From Rhodoferax ferrireducens (GTDB lineage Bacteria; Pseudomonadota; Gammaproteobacteria; Burkholderiales; Burkholderiaceae_C): a DNA stretch of 64,000 nucleotides. The stretch's first letter is position 1; each line of letters opens with the position of its first letter. A model generated the notes under the pieces. The model ran no database searches and was not told where the DNA came from. It saw nothing but the letters and a program-made list of their open reading frames with translations. The DNA is taken from positions 310,001 through 374,000 of the forward strand of contig MTEI01000003.1 of the NCBI GenBank assembly GCA_002083775.1, in the 5' to 3' direction. The position numbers and the translations under genes are program-made. Shown here one piece after another: positions 41,848 to 49,995 of this stretch.

Positions 41848-42747
41848 TCAAGCCAACGCGGTGCCCCGTGCCAGGGCCTTGGCCTGCTGGTATCCGGCGT
41901 AGAGCTTGGCGTACACCGGCCCCGGCTGCCCGTTGCCCACTGGTTGGCCGTCCAGCAGAGTTACCGGCAGCACCTCTTTGGTGGCGGACGACAGCAGCAC
42001 TTCGTCTGCCGCCAGCACCTCGGCGCGGGCGATGCGCCGCAGCAGGAACGGGATGCCCTGCTGCGCGCAGATCTCTTCAATCAACCCGTAACGGATGCCT
42101 TCCAGCACCAGGTTGTCTTTGGGGGTACCAAGCAGCTGGCCATTTTTCACCACCCAGACATTGCAGGCGGCCGCTTCGCTCAGGTAGCCGTCGCGGAACA
42201 TCAGCGTTTCAATGGCGCCCACGTCAAAGCTGATCTGCCGTGCAAACACCGCGCCCAGCAGGCTGGTGGCCTTGATATGCGCCTTTTCCCAGCGGAAGTC
42301 ATCGGCGGTGACACAAGCCACACCTTGCGCGCGTTGCTCGGCACTGGGTGGCTTCATCACATTGGTCATCACAAACACCGTGGGGGTGATGTCGGTGGGC
42401 ATCACATGGTCGCGCATGGCCACGCCACGGGTGATCTGGATATAGATGAGTTGATCACATTTTTGCTCACCAGCCCCCGTGGATTCCTCATAGTCAGCTA
42501 TCAACTGTCTAGCAACTTCGGCCCATTGCGCCCGGCTCAATGGGTTGCTGATGCGCAGCTCTTTCAGGCTGCGCTCCAGCCGGGCCATGTGCTGCTCAAA
42601 GCGGAACAGCTGCCCACCGTACACCGGTACCACTTCGTACACCCCGTCGCCAAAGATGAAGCCCCGGTCCATCACGCTGATCTTGGCGTGCGGCAGGGTG
42701 GTGAATTCGCCGTTCAGATAGCAGGGCAACGCAGGCAGTGTGTTCAT
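41848..42747 (-). CDS. Class IV PLP-dependent aminotransferase, D-amino acid transaminase-like
   Basis: 299 residues. Fold-type IV features: GVYEVVPVYGGQLFRFEQHMARLERSL, catalytic Lys in KAHIKATSLLGAV, the cofactor Glu in DGYLSEAAACNVWVV and the phosphate-binding TLLDGQPVGNG end. It interconverts D-alanine/D-glutamate-type amino acids and 2-oxo acids, or acts as a branched-chain enzyme. The RDHVMP motif favours the D-amino acid group. In many Burkholderiales this gene sits next to the DUF493-lipB-lipA cluster; here it is about 11 kb away from it. Confidence 0.88.
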   Translation of the reverse strand: MNTLPALPCYLNGEFTTLPHAKISVMDRGFIFGDGVYEVVPVYGGQLFRFEQHMARLERSLKELRISNPLSRAQWAEVARQLIADYEESTGAGEQKCDQLIYIQITRGVAMRDHVMPTDITPTVFVMTNVMKPPSAEQRAQGVACVTADDFRWEKAHIKATSLLGAVFARQISFDVGAIETLMFRDGYLSEAAACNVWVVKNGQLLGTPKDNLVLEGIRYGLIEEICAQQGIPFLLRRIARAEVLAADEVLLSSATKEVLPVTLLDGQPVGNGQPGPVYAKLYAGYQQAKALARGTALA

Positions 42748-42782
42748 AAGCGCAATGGGTCAGGTGGAGCTGGGCTGGCAGT

Positions 42783-43721
42783 TTACGCCCGGGCGCGCCG
42801 CGTTTTCGCCGCCACCAGCCAGCCCTGGCTGCTGACGAGCAATACACCGGCCAGCACCAGCACCGCGCCCAGCACAAAACGCGGCTCCAGCGGCTCGCCC
42901 AGCAGCCAAACGCCAAACCCCATGCCAAACAACGGCGTCAAAAACGAAAACACCCCCAGCCGCGAGGCTAGGTAATGCCGCAGCAGCCAGAACCAGGCCA
43001 GAAAGCTGGCAAACGACACGATCACCGACTGAAACACCAGGCTACCCCACACCATTGGCGTGAAGTGGATGTGCGCCTGGCCCAGCACTGTAGCGGCCAG
43101 CATCAACAGCACAAACGCACCCACCAGTTGGTACATCAGCGTTTGCGACGCCGGGGCGCTGGCCAGTGCCGAGCAGCGCACCACCACCGTGGTGGCCGCC
43201 CAAGCCATGCCTGCCAGCAGCGCCAGCGCGTCGCCCCACAGCATCATCATCGCCGGGCCCAGCGTGCTGCTGGCGGCTTGGCTGCGGCCAAAAAAGGTCA
43301 ACACAATGCCAGTAAAGGCCAGCCCGATGCCGGCCCATTGAACCCAGCTCAGCCGCTCGGCGGGCAGCTTTATGTGCAGGCCCAGCGCGACAAAAATCGG
43401 CGCGGTGTACAAAAACACCACCGCGTGCGAGGCCGAGGTATGGCGCAGCCCCTCGCCCACCAGCAAAAACTCCAGCGCAAACAAGGCCCCCACCATCAGC
43501 CCGGCGCGCAAGGTGCCGTCTGTCAGGCTCATGCGTTCCTTGCGCCAGAGCATCCACAGCCCCAGCAGCACCGCCGCAGCGCCCGAGCGCAGGCCAATCT
43601 GCATGATCGGCGCAATGTCATGCGCGGTGGCTTTCAGCACCACTTGCTGCAAGCCCCACAACAAACACAGCAACAGCATCAGGGACGAGGCGCGCGCATC
43701 TAGCGCTTGGCGGGTGGTCAT
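42783..43721 (-). CDS. EamA/DMT-family transporter, second copy
   Basis: 312 residues from ATG 43721 (MTTRQALDARASSLML), ten hydrophobic segments in two EamA halves (MLLLCLLWGLQQVVLKATAHDIAPIMQIGLRSGAAAVLLGLWMLW; later LVFQSVIVSFASFLAWFWLLRHY, FSFLTPLFGMGFGVWLLGEPL). It is distinct from the transporter at 3908-4774. It lies 35 bases upstream of the transaminase gene on the same strand, so an amino acid or keto acid substrate is possible, but that is only an inference from position. Confidence 0.88.
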   Translation of the reverse strand: MTTRQALDARASSLMLLLCLLWGLQQVVLKATAHDIAPIMQIGLRSGAAAVLLGLWMLWRKERMSLTDGTLRAGLMVGALFALEFLLVGEGLRHTSASHAVVFLYTAPIFVALGLHIKLPAERLSWVQWAGIGLAFTGIVLTFFGRSQAASSTLGPAMMMLWGDALALLAGMAWAATTVVVRCSALASAPASQTLMYQLVGAFVLLMLAATVLGQAHIHFTPMVWGSLVFQSVIVSFASFLAWFWLLRHYLASRLGVFSFLTPLFGMGFGVWLLGEPLEPRFVLGAVLVLAGVLLVSSQGWLVAAKTRRARA

Positions 43722-43939
43722 CGGGTGGTTCCAGGGGGCATGGTCAAGGGTGTCGATGATAGGTTCGGCGGGTTGGAGGGTATCTGCCGCTTTTGCGCCT
43801 GGCGGCGTACCCATGCGCGGTGCGAATTGTTGAAATGTGTGTGGAAAGCCGCGCTGTGAAACATCCTGATACGCCCGCAGACGAAACCGCCCTATCGCTC
43901 GGGCATGATGCCAACTTTCAAAAAACAAGAGGTATACCC

Positions 43940-44161
43940 GTGAAAAAGACATCGTTGAAACGGGCTGCTGCTGCCGTTGGCATATCCACACTGCTCACTT
44001 TGGGCGGCTGCGCCAATCTGTCGCACCGTGACCGCAACACTGTTACCGGCGCTGGCGTGGGTGCCGTAGCCGGTGCCATCCTGACCGGGGGCAGCTCGGT
44101 CGGCACCGTGGGTGGCGCTGCGGTGGGTGGGGTGATTGGGAACCAGATCGGGCGCAAGTAG
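43940..44161 (+). CDS. Small glycine-zipper lipoprotein, OsmB-like
   Basis: 73 residues starting at GTG 43940, with AAGAGGT as ribosome binding site. Lipoprotein signal with lipobox LGGC (Cys23). The mature part has a glycine-zipper 2TM pattern: GAGVGAVAGAILTGGSSVGTVGGAAVGGVIGNQIGRK. Such proteins sit in the outer membrane and are often induced by osmotic or stationary-phase stress. It is transcribed alone, divergent from the EamA gene. Confidence 0.88.
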   Translation: MKKTSLKRAAAAVGISTLLTLGGCANLSHRDRNTVTGAGVGAVAGAILTGGSSVGTVGGAAVGGVIGNQIGRK

Positions 44162-44201
44162 CCAGGGTGATTGGCTAGGGGCTCTATCTCTCGTTAGCTG
44201 A

Positions 44202-44257
44202 CATAAAAAATGGCCTAAGCCCTTGGCCAATATGGGTTAGTAGCTCAAAAATAGTTA
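44202..44257. repeat. Palindromic repeat, AGCCCTT family, copy 13 (degenerate)
   Basis: TGGCCTAAGCCCTTGGCCA forms its own hairpin, followed by ATATGGGTTAGTAGCTC. It lies downstream of the glycine-zipper gene. AAGCCCTT and the TTAGTAGCT tail match the family; the right arm has decayed. Confidence 0.55.
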
Positions 44258-44417
44258 TCCCTGCTCGCAGCTTCTGCGAGCCAGCCGAAACATGCCAAGC
44301 CACCATCGCAAAGGTCTGCAGGGTTAGATCACGGCTCGCGCCAGTCCATATCCCGGTTAGCATTCAGGCCTCAAACGCTGTTTCCTTGACGCGTAGTTCT
44401 CCCCCAACGGCCTGCCT

Positions 44418-44891
44418 GTGACTGATTTACCCGAAAAATCCCAAGAACCCCGCCGGTGGCGCAGCGACGGCTGGACCGCCCAGGTCATCAAAAACGAAGA
44501 CGACGACGGCTGGGCCGTGGCCATGACCAAAGACGGCGCGTCCGAGCCCGCCCTGACCGGCCCTTGGACCATGGGCCGCGACAAAAAGAACCCCAAACCG
44601 CTGGACGGCAATGCCTTCAGCACCCTGGTCAAAACCGCCAGCGAGTTTGTGCGCCGCAGCGAACAGCAACTGCACGCCACGCTGCACCAGAGCATCAGCG
44701 TGGCGCACGGCACCGGGCGCGTCACCGTGTGCCTGGACATCACCCCCGATGACGACAACCCGTCAGCGCTGTTGAGCGCCAAAGACGACGGCGATGAGGT
44801 GCTGGCGCAAGTGCGCGTGTCACCCGCGTTCAAACTCAACCGGGCCAGTGCGCTACGCTGGGTCGAGGCCGGGTTTGCCAAGTCGATGTAG
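44418..44891 (+). CDS. Conserved-looking hypothetical protein
   Basis: 157 residues from GTG 44418 (MTDLPEKSQEPRRWRSDGWTAQVIKNEDDDGWAVAMTKDG). It is acidic, soluble and has no signal peptide. It contains an N-terminal beta-rich stretch with GPWTMGRDKKNPKPLD, and a long helix (FSTLVKTASEFVRRSEQQLHATLHQSI). I recognise no family. Composition and codon use match the neighbours, so it is probably a native gene. It stands alone before a long gene-poor stretch. Confidence 0.75.
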   Translation: MTDLPEKSQEPRRWRSDGWTAQVIKNEDDDGWAVAMTKDGASEPALTGPWTMGRDKKNPKPLDGNAFSTLVKTASEFVRRSEQQLHATLHQSISVAHGTGRVTVCLDITPDDDNPSALLSAKDDGDEVLAQVRVSPAFKLNRASALRWVEAGFAKSM

Positions 44892-45815
44892 TGGCTGGCT
44901 GGCCTTGACTTTTCACACATCTCAGGTGTGCTCGGCCTGCGTGCGCCGCCCCTTATGTTTTGGTGCAGGGCTTTGCGGGGTCTAATGGAAAATTTGCCGC
45001 TAGTCGTTTAAACACAAGGTCTTGCAGCTACAAAATTGATAATTATTTAGGGTACTGGTCCCTGTGGAGCCGGGCGGGCGGTGGAGTTGCCGTTCTCCGG
45101 CTTGCTCGCGGGTGATGGTGTCGGTTGGTCCAGTTCCCGTGTTTCGCCACCAGCCGTTAACAGTTTTGGATGCGATGTTGGGGTCACGCTTAGACCCTTA
45201 CCGGTAGTAGCAATTTGTGATTTGCCTCCTCCAGGCCAGACGTCGGCTATGGCTCATCCCCGGCACGCGGGCCACCGCCGTGTGATGAATGCGCAGATGG
45301 CTGACAGGGCGCAAATTGAGTCAGACTGGGATCTGGTGGCACAATCGGCACCGGAATTTGAGGCCGATCAGCGAATCAGTTGGTAAGTGAGCGAGTCCGC
45401 CAGACTCGTCGCGGGGTCACCATTGTGCCTATGACGAACCAGACACACGGCAAATCACTCTCCAAGACACAACGTCTGACAATTAATCTGGCAGCTAGAA
45501 CGAGAAATCGTGGGCTTTAGGCGACTCGAGGGCTTGTTACCTGGTCACGCGTGATTGATAAGCCTATCCGTCTTGCCTGTGCCGGAAAACATGGCTTGGT
45601 TGCCAACCCTGCGCCATAAGCTTTTCGACCTATTGGCAGTCTGCGACTTTGATCAGATGCTGGTTCCGCTGGGTATCGGCTGGCATGTTGACCACATACT
45701 GACGCACCTGTCTTTCGACACCTTGACCACATCTGCCCAGACTATGGGCCGGGCCACCGGGGCTGTGGAACGTTACTGGACACATCAAGCCCAGGTAGGC
45801 ATTTGACTGCCCAAC
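44892..45815. other. Gene-poor, decayed region
   Basis: This ~920-base stretch has lower GC content than its surroundings and no reading frame that looks like a real protein. The only interpretable piece is the remnant at 45283-45389, which has a diverged second copy at 47185-47294. No tRNA or promoter was identified with confidence. Confidence 0.55.
45283..45389 (+). pseudogene. Gene-end remnant, copy 1 of a duplicated segment
   Basis: The plus strand reads QMADRAQIESDWDLVAQSAP and EFEADQRISW before a stop at 45384. A diverged relative at 47185-47294 reads QMADGAPIERD then a stop, with FEVEVDQRINQ resuming in another frame. The two share GCAGATGGCTGAC and GATCA-CG-ATCA-C-AGT near the ends. 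They probably derive from the last codons of one lost gene. Confidence 0.45.
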
Positions 45816-45842
45816 AAAAAAACCCCGCACGGTGGCGGGGTT
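45816..45842 (-). terminator. Intrinsic terminator of the fibro-slime PEP-CTERM gene
   Basis: On the minus strand, AACCCCGC, a six-base loop and GCGGGGTT are followed by a run of seven T in total. It lies about 35 bases after the gene's stop codon. Confidence 0.85.
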
Positions 45843-45874
45843 CGGGGTGCGCAGCGGTGCTGTTCACACCATCT

Positions 45875-46681
45875 TCAGGCCTTGTTTTTCCTGCGAGACC
45901 AACCCAGGCCAGCCAAGGCAACCCCCATCAAAGCCAAGGTGGCGGGTTCAGGTACCTCAACCGGGTCACCCAGCGTGGACGTGATGGCGATGGTTGACTG
46001 TGTCCAATGCCGCTCAGCATGGAACATCTTGAAATCATAAACATCGCCGTTTACAAGACCCAAACTCCCAGCCAAATCATCCAAATCGAAACCACCTGTC
46101 ACCGCAGCATGGATACCACCGAGGTCCATCACCAGTTGACCATTGATAAATACCCACACGTCATCATCGCCGGTGAACGAAAACACATTTTGTTTTGATG
46201 TGTCGTAAAACAGTTTAAGACTCAGCTCGGAAGTGAAAAAATAATTATGGCCGTTGCCACCTGCGTCCCAGATGGATGCATTGGTTTGTGAGTCAAGCGG
46301 AAAAAATGTCGTGTCACTGAAGGTCAACACACCGTTGGCGTCAACATCAGCGGTCAAAGTGACTTCGTAATCTTCCACGCAAGTCAAGCTAGGGGTTGCG
46401 GGATTACAGGAGCCGTACCAGGTTGCAAACGTAGCAGCGCTTGTAACGCTCCCACCGCTGCCTACGTTGTAAACCGGCTTGCCAGACGCATCAAGCGTGG
46501 TTTGAACCATACCGGTCTTTAGCCCACCGATAGCGTTGTTATTAAAGTCTTGATGAGAGACGCCGGAGGTGGCACCCCGGAAGTCACGAATGGTGATGTC
46601 AAAATCCAGAGGCACCGCTGATGCGGCAACGCTTGACAAGGCCAGCACCGTGGCAGCGAAACAAGTTGACAGTGATTTCAT
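45875..46681 (-). CDS. Fibro-slime-domain PEP-CTERM surface protein
   Basis: 268 residues from ATG 46681, with GGAG nine bases upstream. Signal peptide (MKSLSTCFAATVLALSSVAASA). The body has the fibro-slime pattern: DFDITIRDFRG, then LKLFYDTSKQNVFSFTGDDDVWVFINGQLVMDLGGIHA, a PA14-like carbohydrate-binding or adhesion fold. The C-terminus is a classic PEP-CTERM sorting signal (VPEPATLALMGVALAGLGWSRRKNKA: PEP motif, hydrophobic helix, basic tail). It would be processed by an exosortase encoded elsewhere and delivered to the surface or exopolysaccharide. It has its own terminator. AT content around its start is unusually high for the window. Confidence 0.9.
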   Translation of the reverse strand: MKSLSTCFAATVLALSSVAASAVPLDFDITIRDFRGATSGVSHQDFNNNAIGGLKTGMVQTTLDASGKPVYNVGSGGSVTSAATFATWYGSCNPATPSLTCVEDYEVTLTADVDANGVLTFSDTTFFPLDSQTNASIWDAGGNGHNYFFTSELSLKLFYDTSKQNVFSFTGDDDVWVFINGQLVMDLGGIHAAVTGGFDLDDLAGSLGLVNGDVYDFKMFHAERHWTQSTIAITSTLGDPVEVPEPATLALMGVALAGLGWSRRKNKA

Positions 46682-46884
46682 TTTTAGCTCCATGTAAAAG
46701 ACATTGTTTTCAAAGCAAATCCTGTGCCAAATAAATTTTGGCAAATAAATCAATGTGTTAGAGTGAATCACCTGAATATTTTTGATAGAAGTGTCAATGT
46801 TTCCGACATATTTCAATGGGTAGCGGCAAAGTTGCATAAAACCACACATCGAACCAAACCAGGGATAAATCTGGGGCCGTTATC

Positions 46885-46975
46885 GACTGAACCCCTGCCA
46901 CACCACCCGGCATGCGGGTCCGCATCGGGCGGTTCGAGAGGTTGAGATCATGAGAGTCGAGGCAAACCCCGTCTG
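46885..46975 (-). mobile_element. Probable group II intron 3'-end remnant (domain V-like hairpin)
   Basis: On the minus strand, TCATGATCTCAACCTCTCG leads into a hairpin at 46935-46901 (GAACCGCCCGATGCGGAC paired with CCGCATGCCGGGTGGTG), then TGGCAGGGGTTCAGTCGAT. This order and hairpin match, from memory, the conserved domain V/VI end of bacterial group II introns found next to intron reverse transcriptases. No reverse-transcriptase gene remains, so it is a fragment. Confidence 0.5.
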
Positions 46976-47184
46976 TCAAACTAGGTAATCGGCAGCACCA
47001 TGTTGAGCAACATGACGCTGTTGTGCCCTGATGGTCACTTCAAATTTCCCCAATGAGCACTTCCACGTCTGCGTCGTTGACCGGGTTTTGTGAGCTTACG
47101 GAACTCCACCAATGGACTTCTCGGTACCGGCCGTTGGCTTTTGGCATATCCCCTTCAGGCGATCCATCGTTGCGGGATGACGGT

Positions 47185-47294
47185 GGTGATGCACAGATGG
47201 CTGACGGGGCGCCAATCGAGCGTGACTAAGCAGGGCGGCGAATGCAGCCCCGGACTTTGAGGTTGAGGTTGATCAACGCATCAACCAGTAAGTG
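47185..47294 (+). pseudogene. Gene-end remnant, copy 2 of a duplicated segment
   Basis: GCACAGATGGCTGACGGGGC aligns with the copy at 45283-45389 but has an early stop (after QMADGAPIERD) and a frameshift before the conserved ending GATCAACGCATCAACCAGTAAGTG. The two copies flank the fibro-slime gene in the same orientation. Confidence 0.45.
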
Positions 47295-47592
47295 GCCTTC
47301 ACACCGATTCAGGTCCGCTGCGGTATGGGCTACGCGCACAACAGCCCAACAGCCGACTCGCGACCAGCGGTCCAACCCTTGAGCGGCTGCGGCTGCTAAA
47401 GCTGCACCAGTCTACGGCGTTGACATACTCCCAACCCGTGAAGTACTCGGGCACATGTGGTTGAAATTTCTGTTCGTACAGCGCAGCACCACAAATAAGA
47501 AGACATGCAGCAGGCGCACCGTGATCTATAAGCGCGCAAGACCACAGGGTGCACGGTATTGACGCCGTAGGCCGAGGGCGGCTTTTTTGGGA

Positions 47593-48636
47593 TCAGGTGG
47601 CGCGCGCCCCCGTCAGGCGGCGACGCGCCAACAGCACCAGCGCGGGCAGCAACAGCCACCATGTCGCGGGTTCAGGCACGGCGGCGGCGAAACGCTCGCC
47701 CAGCAGCGCATGGCCAGCTGCAGTCGGGTGCACACCGTCCCAGAACAACCAGTTATCGGGATTGCTGCAACGGCCATTCGTCAGATTTACCACACACTGT
47801 TCGGTCACATTGGTAAACCCATATTGCGCCGGGTTGGCGACTGCGTCATTGACCAACCCAAACACGTCGAACTGGATGATCTCAATGCTGCTCATCGCCT
47901 GGCCAAGCGCGTTCAGTGCGCTAGCCAGCGCTCCGTTATAGGCAGCGGTAAGGGTGCTTAAGTCGTCGGCCTGCCCTGTCCCAAGAAAGGCGGGCGTGAT
48001 TCCCAGGTCGGGTAGGTTGGGTATCAAAAAGTGCTGTGCACCCTCGGCGGCGAGAGTCGTGATGGCGTTGGCTATGTTGGTAACTCCGTTACCGATGAGG
48101 GTTGGAACGCTCAAGGCTAAAGTTGGGTTAACCGAAGCCAGAGCAGCGTTGTAAAACACGTCGTTGGCAAAAGCCCAAATGACAAACAATGACGTGGCGG
48201 GGTCGGTGATGCAGCCGCTGCAGCCACTGGCGAATTGCGCCACTTGGTTGCTGACACCACCTTGGCCGTCAAACCACGGCTGTAATGTGGTGGGTACGCT
48301 GGGATTGACGGAGTTGAAATTGGTTGTACCCGTCGTGGCGCCGCCGAGAGCGTAGTTGGTGCCTCCATAGTTGGACGGCATGAAGCTATTGTCAAGTGGG
48401 TTGAAGGCCCGCCACAGGTTTTCAACGGCTGTCTGCCCATTGGAATAACGCGCACCGGCGTAAGGGTAGGGCGGAAATGCACCTATGCCACCTGGCCCGG
48501 CGTAATTACCTCCGTCGGACAATGAATCGCCAAAAACATACAGACTGCTCATCGACTGCAAACCGGCGTGTGCCGCCAGCGGTGCAAGCAGCGCCAAGGT
48601 GGCGGCCAGCAAAAAATTGCGAAGTTTCAACTTCAT
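47593..48636 (-). CDS. SGNH/GDSL hydrolase with PEP-CTERM sorting signal
   Basis: 347 residues. Signal peptide (MKLKLRNFLLAATLALLAPLAAHA). The catalytic Ser lies in VFGDSLSDGGN (block I), the GDSL-family Asn block reads WAFANDVFYN, and the Asp-His pair is in FWDGVHPTAAGHALLGERF (block V). All catalytic residues are present, so it should act as an esterase or lipase. It ends with a PEP-CTERM tail (VPEPATWWLLLPALVLLARRRLTGARAT). It would be an exosortase-processed surface enzyme. It is on the same strand as the fibro-slime protein but 1 kb upstream, with no shared operon. Confidence 0.92.
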   Translation of the reverse strand: MKLKLRNFLLAATLALLAPLAAHAGLQSMSSLYVFGDSLSDGGNYAGPGGIGAFPPYPYAGARYSNGQTAVENLWRAFNPLDNSFMPSNYGGTNYALGGATTGTTNFNSVNPSVPTTLQPWFDGQGGVSNQVAQFASGCSGCITDPATSLFVIWAFANDVFYNAALASVNPTLALSVPTLIGNGVTNIANAITTLAAEGAQHFLIPNLPDLGITPAFLGTGQADDLSTLTAAYNGALASALNALGQAMSSIEIIQFDVFGLVNDAVANPAQYGFTNVTEQCVVNLTNGRCSNPDNWLFWDGVHPTAAGHALLGERFAAAVPEPATWWLLLPALVLLARRRLTGARAT

Positions 48637-49060
48637 GGGGTCTCCTCAGGGTTGTGTGAGCTCGAATGGCCCATCGGACGACAGATGCAATTTCTGGACC
48701 GCGTGCATGCGGGTGTTACAAAACAAGGGCTTGGGCGCGCTTGACGGTCCAGGCCGATTCTGCGTGTAAAGATTCCCGACATTTGTTTGACGGTTCTGGT
48801 CTCTATACCCAACTCAATGAAGCCAGCACACCTTTTCGTCTGGATCGACAAGCACTACAAGCCTGTTTTGTAGTCTGCGCTTTGATGTCTGACTCCAATG
48901 GAATCATAGAACTACGTTCAGTAAGTGTCGAACTTGTGGGGCGCGCGTGTCAGGCGTACCGAAAGAACAGCTTCAATCAGCACGCTGACGGGCAAACAAT
49001 CCACCAGCCAGCGGTTGGTTCCTTCGTTCGTCGGGGTCGAGGCCCTGACTGGCAGATGTG
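48637..49060. other. Intergenic region without a convincing gene
   Basis: A 131-codon plus-strand frame (48666-49061) crosses this stretch and ends on the start of the next gene. Its composition is patchy, it matches nothing I know and it has no ribosome binding site. The region presumably holds the divergent promoters of the SGNH hydrolase and the epimerase-like gene. Confidence 0.45.
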
Positions 49061-49870
49061 ATGAAGAGGGTAGCCAGTGCATCCGTGCTGCTGACTGGGG
49101 CCAGCGGCGGAGTCGCGATCCTTATTCGCCCTGCCCTGGCGGACTTTACTCGCGTAGTCCGGTTAACTGACAGACGTAAGGTAACTTCGATGGCCAATAA
49201 CGAGCACTTTGTCCGTGCACGTCTGGAAAATTGCCGCGAAGTTGACAGTGCTGTCGCTGGTTGTGATGCCATTGTCCATTTGGGTGGAATTGCCAAAGAG
49301 GCATCCTGGGACAAGCTGATCAGCACCAATCTGCTCGGAACCATCAATATTTTCGAGGCTGCTCGCCGGCATGGCGTTAGTCGCGTGGTACTCGCCAGCA
49401 GCATGCACACCATGGGGTTCTTTGGGCTAGAGGAATGCTTCACTGAAAACACTCCGCCAAGGCCAGACAGTCGTTATGCCGTAAGCAAGCTGTGGGTCGA
49501 GGCTGTTGGGAAGTTGTTTGCCCAGAAATACGGCATCGCAGTAACCTGTATTCGCATAGGCCATGCCACTCATCAAATTGAGCAAGCGGAGCCTGGCAAC
49601 TGGATTGGTGCAACTGACCTAGCCTCCCTGATACGTCTAGGCCTCGAACGCACGGAACCGGGCTTCGTCTTGATGCATGGAGTCACGAGCTATTGCGGCT
49701 TGCAAATAACCGATGATCGCCTGCAACGTGAGTTCGGCTTCACCTTCACTGCTGGCGGTAGTGCTTACGATGAAGTCCTTAAGCGCATGTCCGTCACATA
49801 CCCCGATGACCCTGCGGCGCAACGGTGGCGGGGTGGGATTTTTGCGTCCGGTGATGGCAATATGGTCTGA
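49061..49870 (+). CDS. NAD-dependent epimerase/dehydratase family, uronate dehydrogenase-like
   Basis: 269 residues from ATG 49061. Short-chain dehydrogenase fold, extended type: the nucleotide motif reads LLTGASGGVAILIRPAL (third Gly of G-x2-G-x2-G replaced by Ala), with an Asp at the end of strand 2 (RLTDRR), LGGIAKE, SSMHTMGFFG (catalytic Ser) and YAVSKLWVEAVGK (Tyr-x3-Lys). This layout resembles uronate dehydrogenases, which oxidise galacturonate or glucuronate to aldaric acid lactones. Base composition is less GC-biased than its neighbours and it sits in a decayed region, so transfer is possible. No uronate pathway genes are adjacent, leaving the substrate open. Confidence 0.8.
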   Translation: MKRVASASVLLTGASGGVAILIRPALADFTRVVRLTDRRKVTSMANNEHFVRARLENCREVDSAVAGCDAIVHLGGIAKEASWDKLISTNLLGTINIFEAARRHGVSRVVLASSMHTMGFFGLEECFTENTPPRPDSRYAVSKLWVEAVGKLFAQKYGIAVTCIRIGHATHQIEQAEPGNWIGATDLASLIRLGLERTEPGFVLMHGVTSYCGLQITDDRLQREFGFTFTAGGSAYDEVLKRMSVTYPDDPAAQRWRGGIFASGDGNMV

Positions 49871-49933
49871 TCCAGCGCCCCACTCCCCAAAGATGCAGCA
49901 TTTCCCGTGACTGAAAGCTGAGCCTCGATTATG

Positions 49934-49980
49934 CAAAAAATAGGCCTCCAGCCCATGCATTTAAAGGGCTGACAGCTTCA
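49934..49980. repeat. Palindromic repeat, AGCCCTT family, copy 14
   Basis: Here the unit runs in the opposite orientation: AAAAAATAGGCCTCCAGCCC, then ATGCATTTAAAGGGCTGACAGCT. It lies between the convergent epimerase-like and SNF2 stop codons. Confidence 0.75.
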
Positions 49981-49995
49981 CTAAATATAGCAAAA

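Larger units (their letters stand above)
46682..47592. other. Gene-poor region with mobile-element debris
   Basis: About 910 bases between the two PEP-CTERM genes without a credible gene. It contains an AT-rich leader (46690-46850) upstream of the fibro-slime gene, a group II intron-like 3' end (46885-46975) and the second copy of the duplicated gene remnant (47185-47294). The rest is unassigned. Confidence 0.55.

Noticed and set aside
42460-42520. A possible repeat insertion in the transaminase (EESTGAGEQKCDQ segment)
   Set aside because: The stretch is slightly longer than expected but the DNA has no palindrome and does not match the repeat families; ordinary loop variation is enough.
48666-49061. 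A 131-codon plus-strand frame before the epimerase-like gene
   Set aside because: It touches the next start codon, which is suggestive, but the composition is irregular, there is no ribosome binding site and nothing is recognisable; kept only as a region note.
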